This document shows, piece by piece, positions 24,961 to 37,396 of a stretch of 64,000 bases of DNA (its first letter is position 1; each line of letters starts with the position of its first letter). A program made the position numbers and the translations under genes. The notes under the pieces were generated by a model, which did no database searches, was not told where the DNA came from, and saw nothing but the letters and a program-made list of their open reading frames with translations. Source of the stretch: Wolfiporia cocos (taxonomy: Eukaryota; Basidiomycota; Agaricomycetes; Polyporales; Phaeolaceae); assembly GCA_029448655.1 (NCBI GenBank), contig JACCLO010000010.1, forward strand, positions 1,798,001 to 1,862,000, given 5' to 3'.

Positions 24961-26144
24961 TACGTGGATGTTGACACTAAACCAAGAGCTTTCGAGGTGC
25001 ATCGGCGAGTTCGGATTGAACGTCTCAATGAGCGTCGCGGTAGATCACTCTCGGGAGCTTCCACAACAGCCATGTTGTGATACTGTATAAACGATATTGT
25101 AGTGAGAGACCAATGTTGAAAGATGAGGAGAGCGATGAAGGTTAGGATGAAGGAGTTTATGTAGGCCACAAAGGGAGACAAACAGAACCAACGCTGGAAG
25201 TTGCCGTGGAACTGATTCCATTATCGGGAGCAGGCGGGAAGAAGCTATGTCGCATTCCGTGTGGAACGACGCGGCAGCCTCATGGCAAGATGCTGTCTCT
25301 ACTTCGAATTACTGCCTATCGCTCAGTTCTTTGTCCATAGCTGTCGCTCTCATAGATATATGTTATCAAGGTCCAGGATATGCAAGCTCTTTCGCGTCCT
25401 CCAATGTCCTATGTGGCCCCTTTCAGTAGTAATCGTAATCCTAGATTCTCCCCCTTCCCCACGGTAATGTGGCCAGTCTGTCTGGTCAGAGAAGATACAA
25501 GCATAGATCTACTGCTTGCGTAGGACAATTTGGCTCATTGATAGTTGGATATTGAGAATTTAATGATAGAGAAAGATGTACTTGCCGAAGCGTACATTTC
25601 AATGCAACCTCAAAGCCGGCTAGCGCGATACAAGCTCTGGGTCACAAATCTATTCTTTGGGCTGATGCTCCATTCGCGGGATGCGCTCGTACGAGGCCAA
25701 CTGTGCGAACATCCTTCAGGTGGCCACAAGTGAAGACTGCCATGAATCGGCACAAAGCTTAGTGGATATCACCCAAATGTCTTGCGGATCAGCTTGCTTG
25801 AAAATTGAATCAGTATATGATAGAAGGTACAATGTGAGCAAAGTGATACCCTGCGAGGCATTCGAGAAGTGCGAGTGATGAGCAGAAGAGCTCTTGGTAA
25901 AGAGGTCGCATTAGGAGGAAACGCGCCTGTCTGGATCGCACCTCAAGCTCATGTTCGATGCATATTTATGTCCATGAGCCACGTATGCCCATATGCAACA
26001 ACGCAATCATGCACACGAGTCGTTTGTTGAATCGGGTTCATCGTAAATCATCACGCACCATGTCCCCTTTCATGACACCCCAAGAGCTGCAGCACGTGAT
26101 GATGAGCAGTCTTCTACAAGTCTACAAAGAACTTATCCTTCCGC
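24961..26144. other. Upstream region of the unknown gene, no clear features
   Basis: A reverse frame at 24,960-25,181 is hydrophobic (AYINSFILTFIALLIF) and may be an upstream exon of the unknown gene, but no valid splice path was found. The rest holds nothing recognisable. Confidence 0.35.
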
Positions 26145-27400
26145 CCTAGATCGCACAACATAGCCTCATCCCTTGTCAACTTCATCTCCGAACCTACAGA
26201 TGGAGCCGCCACCGTTCCTCGGTACAGACATTCTAACACTGACCTCGCCAATTCAAGGAGGCATTGATTCATCCAGAGGCGCAGATAATCCCAAGGAAGA
26301 CGTCCCGTCACAATGACTACGGGATAGTGATTCGGCGCGGGTGGCCACGCATTTATCCAACTGATTTATCGGTTCCCCTTCAATTGGGGTACAGATATGA
26401 TAGTGGTGAGATAACATTTAGCACTGAGGATTCTACCACTCACTTTACATTGGGCATTACCTTCCATCAGTATTCAGTGACTGAGACATTTGCTCAGCAA
26501 TGGATGGGCGCCTAGCATCTGATCCTCGTGTCAGTCGTTCCACGCCACTCGTCCTGCCGACATCATGCACCACAGAGTCGCGGGATGTAGTCGGATTTTG
26601 TCTGACAGTAGGCATGTTTACCACTACCACTCACCGTAGACTCTCCCTCCCACGCTGTTGAAGACTATGCTGAACCCTGGCTCATCTGAAAACATTCCTC
26701 GCGACGCCTCTTAACGGCACGTCAAGTCCGGACAAAGGAAAATGACTCTACGCCAGACGAGTTCCCCAAAAGAAATCTTACGGAGATGTTTACGTGCAAG
26801 AACGCGAGGAGTAGCTACAGGGTTTGTCCATCTCTGATCTATCTCTCATCTCGTGATCACAAATGGCGGCGACGAATTCTCGCCGCGGTCGTCGTTTACC
26901 GCCACTCGGTGGCCGCCACATAGGCAGCCCAAACGATTGATGTTTCTCGACTCTGCACTTCCCCGCCACCCATTGGTCTCAAGTCCATTGAAGCTTATTG
27001 TCGACTTCACGCGCGTTGACCACACGGTGTGAGCGCCGCACGTCCAATCGCCGTCATCGTCCAACGGTGCCCAGCACTGTGTCAGGTTTGGTCTACCTTG
27101 TCGTTTCGAGTATTGCTAACTACAGCTCGGTGGTGGGACGAATATGATGCGATAAACGGATGGCAGTTACGGAAAAACATTCACAGGATTCTCGGTGGAA
27201 TTTCTACAGGCAGGAGATAGGCGTCATCACGCATTCGAAGGCCGATTGCGAGAGCGTGCAGCCTTCTTTGTTGAGTTAAACGACGGGCTGAGCGACGATA
27301 GCGAGCCCTGCTGTCTCTACGCCGGCGACTTGAGGAGTTGACTGCTCTGCCCACAGATCCGGACGGAATAAGCCAGGAGTACAATCCTTTTTTGCTGATC
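26145..27400. repeat. Repeat block D2 (paired with 10,371-11,590)
   Basis: Collinear with D1, same orientation, offset about 15.8 kb; anchors are given under D1. The larger offset than for B/C (13.3 kb) means about 2.5 kb was gained between C and D2, or lost between B and D1. Confidence 0.65.
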
Positions 27401-28259
27401 CAGTTAACTTGCAGAGATATCAAGATAGCATTAGAATGCAACGGCGGCAATCCAGCCTGTTCATGCGCCGTTCCACGACGCCGGTACGGTTTGCTTGAAT
27501 ATTGTGGGACGAGCTAATTTGCCACTCTGGGGTACAATTCTTTCCGCGATCGGTCAGGACCTCAACAACACGCTCACTGCTGGCATATAGAGCGTCTTTA
27601 GAATGCTCGTGAGTTGCACCAAGTTGTACGCAAATGGAGGCTAATTGCTCTTATATTTCGTGAGTATGTCCTTCCCTATGTCAGCTTGCTGTAGTTGAAT
27701 GGCTCGCCAGTCGCCCTTGATATGCGACATCCAAGACTCACCTCCTACCATTATGGTCGCTTTGCATCGCGTGTGAGACCTACCTAGAACGGCGCCACAT
27801 AGAGTATCATTATGGGCATCTACCGTATCAATTTGTCTCCGCCCTGATGATATGTCTACCTGGAGGAAATATGCATCTACATCATGACAGATTGCACATT
27901 AATGCTTGCCAGTCCCCGCAGTGCATCCGCTACCTAGGTGAGAGCTCCTTCCAGAAGCACAAGATGCAAACGGTAGTGAGAACAGAGTGTACGGTTCGCC
28001 ATAGCTGCGTGATGAGCTATATGGCTTATCGTTTCTTCATAAGTAGGTTGTGCTATGAATATTAGTAGCGTTCGTGTCCGATGTATTCTCTGGTTACTGA
28101 TAGGAGTGCAGTAATTGCGTAATGTGGCATGTGGCCCCTTAGCAGAGTAGAATAGTAAGTTCTGGTCCTAAGCATGCGGAGGACTATCGAGCGACAGCAT
28201 TGTCCACATTTTTCAGGGTTGCGGAGGTATGTCCAACATCATAGTAGCCAACCTGCAGT
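27401..28259. other. Non-coding stretch, nothing recognised
   Basis: Short frames only. The last 20-30 bases are the left flank of the hAT-type element. Confidence 0.4.
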
Positions 28260-30045
28260 GCGCCGCCTAAGGCTCCAACCATATAATATACATGTACAGG
28301 AAATCAGTAAATATATGGTATATGGTATATACATGGTATATACATAGTATATACATGGTTTACATGGTTTTCAGATGGAAGATTTTTCAGACATCTTGAC
28401 ATAGCCATTGCCTTGCCCACATGGCTATGGAGATTGTCTTCTCCTTCAACAACATGCCACAGGTATCAGCACTTGGCTGATGCAAGGAAGAAATTGGTGT
28501 TTAGTATTCAACAGCCACACTAGTAGCTGGAATGGCTTAGGAATTGTGCACAATGTGTGAGATGATGGGAAACTTTTACACATGAGTCTAATGCATGATG
28601 CAATCACTATGTGGGATAATATATAGCATAAATATAAATCTGATCTTACCTTCTGCCAAATGAGAGGGTAAGCAGAGTGTGTGAACCATGACTTAATATC
28701 TTTGCATTTGCACAGTGGCCACCAGATTGTCCAAATCTCATATTGCCACTGCACCATACAATCTGTAAGACACATAACTAGCTCAAGTACATATTCAAAA
28801 CAACAATTTGAGGGTCTAATATGAATGCATTCACAACAACCATATACCATATAATATACCATGTATATACCATGTACTCGGCCATGTGTAAATACATGTA
28901 TATAGTATATATAAAAAACCATGTATACATGGTATATACATTATATGGTTGGAGCCTTAGCGCCGCCCCAGACTGAGGAATCATCAAAGTATCGTGAGCA
29001 ATCCGTCTCTGTGGCACGTATCACCTCCTGACACCAGGGAGCACGACCACTATAGCACAAAGAGCAAGACACAAGGGATTCTGCTGATTGCGAAATGCAG
29101 ATGCGACTTAGTATGGCTCTTCGAGTCTAGACCAGCTCAAAAGCCCTCCGGCCACTCCGGGCCATCTGAGACATTGCGCATCACGTGTTACAACGATGCC
29201 CTTTGAGCGGAGATTCAGGAGAGTTCTAGGTGGCAGCAAACCGAATTTCGTGTACGGATGCTCTGTCTTGCTGATTGTAGATCCTCTAACGCAATAACGT
29301 GCTACAATAGTTGTTCTCATTGCGAACGCACCATGAAACGCAGGGTACGAAGTTAGAAGGTATGATACTCAATAGTGACTTAGGCTGTAGCTCTGCGACA
29401 CTCCAAGCTATGTGCTATGTAGAGCACATAACGGATCGAAGGGCATCCTTCGCCCACTTGACCTGATGTTAGCCACGCCTCGATAGTGACATGTTTGTGC
29501 AGCCGTCTTTTCAGGGAACAATAATCATCCGTTGCCATATCGAAGATCACCTCTAGCTCCTATCACGGCAACGTTTGAAGATTATTGCGCTGTACGGCAC
29601 AAGCATCTCACAAAAACTGCGTTGACGTATCTGCAGACGTAGACGTTGCCAGGCTGGCCTCGCTTCGTATTACGCTGATGAAAACTTTACGTCATTGTCA
29701 CATTAGAAAATGGACACTTACTTTGCACAAAAAAGAAGATAGCTCTGTACAAGCGGACTAGTGATTGGACGTGTACAACATCGATGGAGGTCGCAAAGTG
29801 AATGAATCTTAAGTTCTCAGCATGGCAACGGATCACTTGAGATGCTCATAGGGCGCTTGCAGCCGTACAGTAATATTCACTCTTCCGACCTACACTCAAA
29901 CTGTTAAGCAATGGAAACCAATCTTCACTGAATATCATGAGGCTCACGTACGCAACGTATGCCCCGCTACTACGCTTGCGGTAAATAGGGACCCACATAC
30001 ACAAAGCATATACATTTATTTGATTGGTCGATGATCTGATAGGCG
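28235..30045. repeat. Repeat block E2 (paired with 12,350-13,610), carrying the hAT-type element
   Basis: Patchy similarity to E1 on both sides of the inserted element; anchors are given under E1. Copy E1 has no insertion at the matching place, so it serves as an approximate empty site. Confidence 0.4.
28268..28959. mobile_element. Non-autonomous hAT-type element (MITE), 692 bp
   Basis: The ends are perfect 20-bp inverted repeats (TAAGGCTCCAACCATATAAT at 28,268-28,287 and its complement at 28,940-28,959). They are flanked by a perfect 8-bp direct duplication, GCGCCGCC, at 28,260-28,267 and 28,960-28,967. An 8-bp target duplication with short inverted ends is the hallmark of the hAT superfamily. 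Both subterminal regions are packed with 'tatacatgg/ccatgtata' type repeats in opposite orientations. The inside is AT-rich, unlike its flanks. No transposase is encoded: the one long reverse frame (28,446-28,922) is Cys/Tyr/Ile-rich low-complexity and is taken as fortuitous. Intact ends and duplication imply recent insertion. It would need a transposase supplied in trans. Confidence 0.88.
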
Positions 30046-33000
30046 CCCGATACAGCACAGCCTGAGCAAGACCCCTGACAGCAGGGGTTTCGCAATATCT
30101 TCCCGGTCCGGACTGAGACTCGCCATGTTGCACGGTATAAGCTACGAGAATGCCGAATACTAAGTACAAAAGAGCCGGAAGGAATAAGGGAGGGTGGGGA
30201 AGGGGCCGCTTATACCAAGCTCTGTATAGAACTTACCGAGACGGTGACGAGCTTAGTCGACGTCCGGACTGTGGTTCTCGTCCGCGTCGGCGAGATATAT
30301 CGAGGCTGAGGAAGTATTTTCGGGTATGGAACATCGTGATGATTGAATTTCTACGTCTTCATTATTTCTCGTAGATGATGCACCGAACTCTCACTTGTCT
30401 TTATCTTTTTGAAGTTGCAGTGTCCACGCTGTCTGCCGAAAGAGTTTGCGCCGAAAGATGAATCTGTCACGGCAATATCACAAAGGTATCGCCTACATCC
30501 TACATCAGATCTTTACCCCGCTATGCTTGATTGCTGTCAAGGTATGTGACCGTATGTCAGCCCCGTTCAGTATGGACTTATATGAACCTCCTTCTCCACC
30601 GTCTTCCTGCCAATGCGTTGATTATCGCAACACGGTAGGCAGTCTATGCGGCACTGCTTCATCAGTCTGCGGGATTTTTGGCAATTTATTCTCCATAATG
30701 TCACATTTCATGTACTTCCACGTTCTATTAAGCCTTCAGGATCAGCTTGAATCCAGGATGCTGCAAATGCCTTACCAATCGAGAAGCCTATGAATGAAGT
30801 GGAACAGTATGTCAACGGCTCGATACTTTCTCATATGCTGCATGATGCTGAACATGCAAAAAAGCATCCCATTCGAACCCGGATCCCGACTCTCATGACT
30901 TTCTCTGTTGCATCGCTTCCGAAGTGCAGACTTTCCAGTCCACTGCCAGTCCCGTGAGCTCTGAGCACAGGGTCATGCACTAAGGGCATCAATTGCGAAC
31001 TCTCCATTAATCTTATGCATGCTAATGGTTGTATTAGGATGTACCGGAAGACGATGGTCTGTGCGCTTTGTACATGACTCAGTTGGACTAGCTCGACACG
31101 CACTTACGTGCTTTTGGGAATCTTACATGGCATTCCCGTTACCTCCAACGCCAGAGACGTATATTAGACTTGAATGAGGAAGTGTGTTCTCTAGGTACGC
31201 ATCTTGCTGTGGCTTGCATGTGCCTTCCTACTCCGCTTGCATTCATGAAAGCTTCCACTGGGCCTCAAAGAAAGGTCTTCTATAAAAGCCTGTCGGATGT
31301 GCGCATGAGATGTTCCTTATATCGATACTTCAAGATCAGGGCAGTAGATTCGTGCTCGAGACCACTGCAACCTGTGGGCATGCAACCCAGTCGATGAATG
31401 AATCTACGTAATAACGACAGGATTTCGTATGGGACTGAGGGACAAAGGCGTAGCAACCCAATGCTCTTTCTCTCGAAGGTCGACTCTATGATTGGCACGT
31501 GTCCCCGTGGCGTTGAGCGAATGATCCTTGTCGCATGAGTATGACCTAGCTTCTACGCATACCGGGTAGTAGTTCGGGTAGTAGTTCTGGATGGTATTAC
31601 TGCTGTAAATGACTTGGAGATGGACACTCGAGCAGGTATCGAAGGTAAATCCGACTCAGACCCATGTAATTCCGCGCCCATTTGTCAGAGCATCGGAATT
31701 GTAGTTTGTAAGGTGAGTTAAGCTTGCGGACGACTGCACCCACTTAGAAGATATATCAGCTTTGCATTCAAACTGAGCTGTTCTTTCCAATTAATAATGT
31801 TGTATTCCGTATGTCTGATCGCTTCCAAAAACATGCCATCAGGAGTCAATTCGAAAGGATAATGTTAAGTAAGGCCATAACGCATGAGATTGCGAAAGTT
31901 TCTGGTGTATATCAATGAATATGACATCGAGGTTCGAGAGGACCACGGTGAACGGTGCTCTGATAAGCTGGAGGCGGTATGGTCCAGTGCGTTGATTTGT
32001 CTGATTCGAGAGATTATCATAAAAGATCAAAGGAATGATTTATGTAGGCCACAACACACCGTAGGTGGTTAGATTGTAGAGAGCAGATGTGATGTAAATT
32101 CTGTTCAATGCATGGGATCCTTTCGACTCCTCAGACTGGAGGGATTTATACCTTTTTATCAACGCTAGCGATGGTCGCATTCCGTTCTCGGAGAGAGAAT
32201 ATGAATATCATGCTATGCTACAGCGAATTATGATTTCGTGGCAAATAACACAGAAGTGACGTAGAGTTGTAGAAGGCGCAGTTATTTGGCTTGAAGTGAG
32301 CTCACGACACTCACCGAGTTTATAGCAATGAGCTGAGTATTTGTAAATTGTTCGACATAGATTGGTGACGTTGAACTCAGCAATGTGTATCAATGAGTGG
32401 CAGTGAGTGCCTGCGACTGCCAGATGCAGCCCGAAGCGGCTACGGAGATCAAGATGAAGCGAGAAGCAGCGTCAGACTATACACCTTACATGCGGAACAT
32501 TACAGTCTACTGCAGAGTACTTGTCACAAGCCGCAGTTAGCTCGAGGCGGCCGTCCTGTTTCATACCTGCAACTTGAACGATGTAACTGATTGATGCACC
32601 ATCCATATCCATACAAGTGCAGATTACCGCGCTGAGATTCCTCAGACGGCTGGTTGTAAAGGTTGCGAATCATACTAATCAACAATGTTGCGTATTTGAA
32701 GACTAAGATTAGTAGACATCGATCCGAGAGTCGTATGACGCACATGGATTCCCAACCCCATCCGAGTCCTATATGACAGCTTCAGGTAGGGGAGGCCGGT
32801 CACGGAAGCATCATACGAACGAAACATGCCTCCGTGTAGAACACCTTGACTAGACGATTGCGCGTACCAGCTGCTCACATGCTCAGGATAGCGTCACATC
32901 AAGCCGCCATGGATCTTGTCCCGATGCGTGTCTACTGCCGCTCATCGGTTTCTGACCATAAGAAGGTACAAGTTCAGCTCCCCATGGCTAATATAGAGCC

Positions 33001-33667
33001 GCCCCTACGGCCCTGTGGCATCGTAGCCTTGGACTGGGCGCCGGGCGGCGCGGGAGGTCCTACAGAGTCATATTCACGCGTCTCCAGCGGACACGACGCA
33101 GACCCGTCGCCCAAGCGCTGCGAATCTCTGGGAGCAGCGAGACAATGCCGGGGCTCGTTTGCGGGTGTGCGGCTCACCTTCGTGCCGCGCGGCTAAGGCG
33201 GACGACGGGCATAGTGTGTGGCACCTGTTGTCGGCGGCGCAGGTCTACCCCGTCGCGACGCAGCCGCTGCAGCAGCTTCTACTGCGCTGCTGCCCAACGC
33301 AGGCTGCAAAATGGAGCAAGCGGATGCATGCCCTCCGTGAGAGAAGGCATCGCCCCCTGCTTGCTGGCATCCAAGCCCAAGGGGGTATCGTGGGCGCTGA
33401 GAGTTATGCAGCAGGGCAGCACATACCGGCCGACATGCAGATGTTTGTGTGGATCAGCACCGTCATGGTGATTGGGCATGGCGGATCTTTGGAAGAAGAA
33501 GAGGTAGCAGGCGCGTCCCGCGAGTTGGCGCTCCATCCAGCCACGCTCAGACGAGGTGCATTAAGTCGATCACAGGCGGGACTAAGAGGCGGTGCCTGCC
33601 GCAGATGCCTAGCGTTAGTCCCCCGAGTTATGGAACGCAGGCTGCGCTTGCCTGCGGGGTGTGTCTG
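30046..33667. other. Non-coding stretch, nothing certain
   Basis: Short frames only up to about 32.8 kb. From about 33,000 the sequence becomes GC-richer and two overlapping plus-strand frames open (33,145-33,716), but they lack motifs and a splice path and are not called. Confidence 0.35.
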
Positions 33668-35132
33668 TCAACGCAATGATAACACGTGTGCGTTGCCAAT
33701 GCAACATACTGAGTGATAGTTTTGGGACGACGCGGGATATGAAGACACGAAAGGACCGAGGGTGGGGGCGAGTGAGGCGTAGGGCGTCGCTGCCGAAGCG
33801 CCCGGAATGTACGGATCGCTGAGCGCATAATACTGGCTAGTGCTCGTATTGGTGACTGAAAAGTGCGCGTGGTACCCTGGTTGCTGTTCAAACCATAGCG
33901 GGCCTGCGATTGACCTGAGCGATATTCGGGGCGCCGTCACAGCTGTCGGTTTTACAACATCCTCGACAAGGCGGCGGAGGATGTGTGGCTATTGAACGGC
34001 ACGTCGAAAACGGATGCTGGCTGACTATACCGCGATCGATCCACAGCATAGTCTATGATCTCGCTGTATGAGGTGCGCAGCAGGCGTACTCTTCACCGCC
34101 AAATGGTGGATCATCGCTAAATGCTTCTGATAGGGAACTGCAATTTCAGGATATACATCGGGTTGAACCGTGCTCGATTGTGTCGCTTGAGGCCACCCAC
34201 CGGATCTCGGTGTGTATAGGCGTAAAGCCACACGACGACTCGAGGATTGCCCAGTACGACGACGGCGACAGCACTTACCCGGTGTCGGCGCAGGCATGGT
34301 TCCTCCATGCCCGGATGCGGCACTACCGTTGCTGGTTGTTGACGCCCCTATCGAAGCGAGGGTCGCATAGATACAAGACCCAGTGGACGGGTTGAGATTG
34401 TGTCGCTAGCAGGCGAAGGAGCGGACCAAGGCGTTGCGTGTCGCGCTTGATGGTCCAGCGGTACAGATGGAATGAGGCGACGACGACACGTACGGAGCTG
34501 AGGTGCCCGTGAAGATGCTGTGGCCAGGCGACGGAGAAGGTAGAGGGGAAGAAAGCGGGTGAGACCGTCTAAGCTGGCGGGGCCGTCCCCGCATTCTTGT
34601 ATCAATCGTGAGTTGGATGATGCAGCGGTGATTGATGCATTTGGACTGCTAGTGGGTGGCATCACTGCCTTCAGACACATCATGGGAGTTGATGTTCCTG
34701 TCCGTAAGTTCATGCATGTGATGATACTCGAACGTTATGCATTACCCATGAATTCCATCGTTCATCTGTAGGAGCATGTTGAAAGCCGTATTGACAATTG
34801 CTGTCGTCGCAAGGAGCGCAAGGACGAAGAGCGTTGTCAGCTCCTGCTCATGATGCACGCCCACTCGGCTAGTTTGTACTCACCTCGTCCATAGCGACAG
34901 ACAGAGTCTCTATTTGTCGCTCAAGAGTGGCAGCGGGACGTGAATTCGTCGCTGGTCTGCACTGCACTGGCTTGAGAAGGCTCGCAGACACGGCGTCGTG
35001 ACCTGCGCACAGACTCAAAGCGCAACCCCTGACTGATGAGCGGGACTTCAGCAAAACGGCGCGGTCTGCATGTTGCTCGCCAGACGACACCGCACTATGC
35101 GAGAAGTAGTGTCCATGTGCCTTCCGCCCCAC
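33668..35132 (-). other. Possible unrecognised gene(s) on the reverse strand
   Basis: Two coding-like pieces are visible. At about 35,000-34,740 a frame reading ERQIETLSVAMDE is followed by a consensus donor (GTGAGT), a 40-nt gap to CAG, and a hydrophobic stretch (LTTLFVLALLATTAIVN) that stops soon after, which could be a tail-anchored C-terminus. At 33,990-33,690 a frame of about 95 codons begins after a plausible AG acceptor and is Ser/Tyr/Pro-rich. Between them is a Pro/Ser-rich region with a GTAAGT donor near 34,280. No complete model could be built, so these may be one gene, two genes or relics. Confidence 0.25.
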
Positions 35133-35575
35133 GCAGCATCAAGGCGGACCGACGCTGGGGCAGACTTGCTGTGTGCGGGCATAGAGAACAAGGGTGGCCG
35201 CTTGGTGCGCCTCTCGCACTAGCCGATACGCGCTACAAGCAATGCATCGCTCGCAGGGATAGCTCCTGTCGTGGATTACACTGGAATGCGTGCTGGAGGC
35301 GGCGGGTGGGTCACTGGCACTTTGATATCGCGTGGTGCGCGTGGGATTCTTGAGTGGTGAGAGATACTATGTGGTCGCAACCCGGGCCGCTGAATGGTGG
35401 CGAGCATGATGCTAGAGAACAAGACTGTGCTAATACGTGGTGCGCGGAGTGGCCCTGCAGCTTCCTGCCAAGAGAGGCAGGTGAGCTGCCCAATCGGAGA
35501 GCACACGTGCCCGGGGATCGCCGCAGCGGCGGGATGGGGGAGCACCCGAATGAGACGAGCAGCGCACCTGCCGCC

Positions 35576-37396
35576 ATGTCCGACACCCTCCCCGCCCGAC
35601 GCACCCTCCACTCGAAGCGCTCCTTCGGCACCAAGCACGCCGCGATGGCCCACCCCCGCTTCGACTCCCCCGCCGCGTACGACGCCTCCGAGGAGGACAA
35701 CGACCCCCTCACCGACGACGCCGCCTCCGCCGTCTCCATCCCCGCCCCGCGCCACCCCTCCGCCGCCGCCGCCGCCGCCCGCTCCCCCGCCGCCCGCAGC
35801 GCCCTCGCCCCGCGCGCGCGCCACGCCCTCGCCGCCGCGCTCCTCTCCGACGACGACACCGGCACCGACTCGCCCACGTACGACGGCGACATCGAGAGCA
35901 GCGCCACCGCCCCCGGCGCGCCGCGCGCCCGCAGCTGCGACTCGTCCGCCAGCACGCACTACGCCCCGTCCCCCGCGTCCACCCTCACGTCCCCCCCGCA
36001 GTCCCCCGCGCGCGCACCCGACCGCGCCGCACTCTCGCCCCTCGCGCAGCCCCCCGCCGCCGCGCCGCAAGGAGCCCCCGTCGAGCCGCCCCCCGTGGGC
36101 ATCGCCGTGGACGCGTTCGACCCCGCGAAGCTGACGCCCGAGGACATACAGGAGTACGTGCGGAGCGCGATCGCGGCCGAGGGCGAGGAGGGCCGCGCGA
36201 GGAAGTACAAGATCAACCCGCCCCCGACCGATCGCCCGGTGAGGATATATGCAGACGGTGAGCCTCTCCACGTTCGCCTGCGCATCGCGCCGCCGCGATC
36301 CGCGATCGTTGCCGCCGCGCGCGCAGCGCATCGCGCACGCGACCGCCGCGCTCCGCTTCCAGCGCCGCAGCCACGCAGAACGCCCGCCGCACCCCGCACC
36401 GCTTGCTGACAGTCCACACAGGAGTATACGATCTGTTCCACTTCGGGTACGCCCAGCCCACCCGCGCGCGCCCGCACCCCCGCACTGACGCACCCCCAGG
36501 CACGCGCTGCAGCTCCGCCAGGCGAAGCTCGCCTTCCCCGCGGCCGCGCCCGGCGTGCACCTCCTCGTCGGCGTCGTCTCCGACGAGATGTGCACCGCGC
36601 ACAAGAACATGCCCGTCATGAGCCACGCCGAGCGGTGAGTCCCCCCCCCTCCCCCGGCGGGTGCGAGCGAGCGAGGCTGATGTGCGCAGGTGCGAGGCGG
36701 TCAGGCATTGCCGCTGGGTCGACGAGGTCGTCCCCGACGCGCCGTGGATCGTTGACGAGGCGTTCTTGCAGGAGGTGAGTCGCGCGCTGCGGGATGGTCG
36801 CTGTGCGCGTGAGGCGCGTCGGGCGGGACGTGCCTGGTGGGCGGCGGTGCGGAACGTGGCAAGTCCCCGGTGCGGGTGGGATGCGCGCTGCGTCCGTCCG
36901 TCCCGTGTCCGACGCAGCCTGCTCCTACGCGTGCGCGCCGCACTGCTCTTGTCCTCCATGCGGCCCGCCCGTGCTCATCACCACCGCTGACACGCCCCCT
37001 CGAGCAGCACCAGATCGACTACGTCGCGCACGACGAAGACCCGTACGTGAGCGCCGGCTACGACGACGTCTACGGGTACTGCAAGCAACAAGGTCCGCCC
37101 CGTCTCTGTCCTCCCCGCTTCTGCATCTGCTGACGCCCCACCGCCTCTGCCCTGCTAACCCTGCCTCCCCACCGCCGCCAGGGAAGTTCATACCGACGCG
37201 CCGCACGCCGGGGATCAGCACGTCGGACCTGCTCGAGCGCATCGTCTCGCGGTACCGCATGCGCGTGTTCGACAAGAAGCTCGCGCGCATGGGCCACGCG
37301 GACCTCATGGCCGAGGGCAGCGACTACGACGGCAGCGCCCCCGCCAGCGTGCGCGCGAGCCGCGCAGCGAGCCCCGGGCCCGGCGCGCCGCGGTAG
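35576..37396 (+). CDS. PCT1: Choline-phosphate cytidylyltransferase
   Basis: Exons are 35576-36257, 36422-36446, 36500-36634, 36690-36774, 37008-37092 and 37182-37396 (408 codons plus stop). It makes CDP-choline from CTP and phosphocholine, the rate-controlling step of the Kennedy pathway to phosphatidylcholine. An Ala/Pro/Ser-rich disordered N-terminus (to about 220) precedes the nucleotidyltransferase domain: VYDLFHFGH with the HxGH motif at 234-237, the lysine in LRQAK, the CRWVDEV block, the YVAHDEDPY block and the RTPGISTSD signature. The 25-nt second exon encodes part of the active site. The protein ends about 50 residues after the signature, without an obvious long amphipathic membrane-binding helix. 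Base composition is extremely GC-rich, introns included, unlike the DNA to its left. The ATG is the first in a good context. Confidence 0.93.

Noticed and set aside
26865..26935. Short 'gccac-tcg-gtggc' hairpin conserved in both D blocks
   Set aside because: Only 5 bp of stem; its conservation follows from the overall D1/D2 similarity.
28446..28922. 158-codon reverse frame inside the hAT-type element
   Set aside because: Low-complexity, made largely from the AT-rich subterminal repeats, with no transposase motifs; taken as fortuitous.
33145..33716. Overlapping plus-strand frames of 108 and 185 codons
   Set aside because: They occur where GC rises, have no family features, and no splice path connects them to anything.
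1..35000. Retrotransposon, Helitron or CRISPR-like content
   Set aside because: No reverse transcriptase, integrase, helicase or long terminal repeats could be read in any frame, and there are no regularly spaced short repeats.
35276..36619. 447-codon reverse frame opposite PCT1
   Set aside because: It is Gly/Arg/Ala-rich, has no motif, and is an antisense shadow of the GC-rich PCT1 exons.
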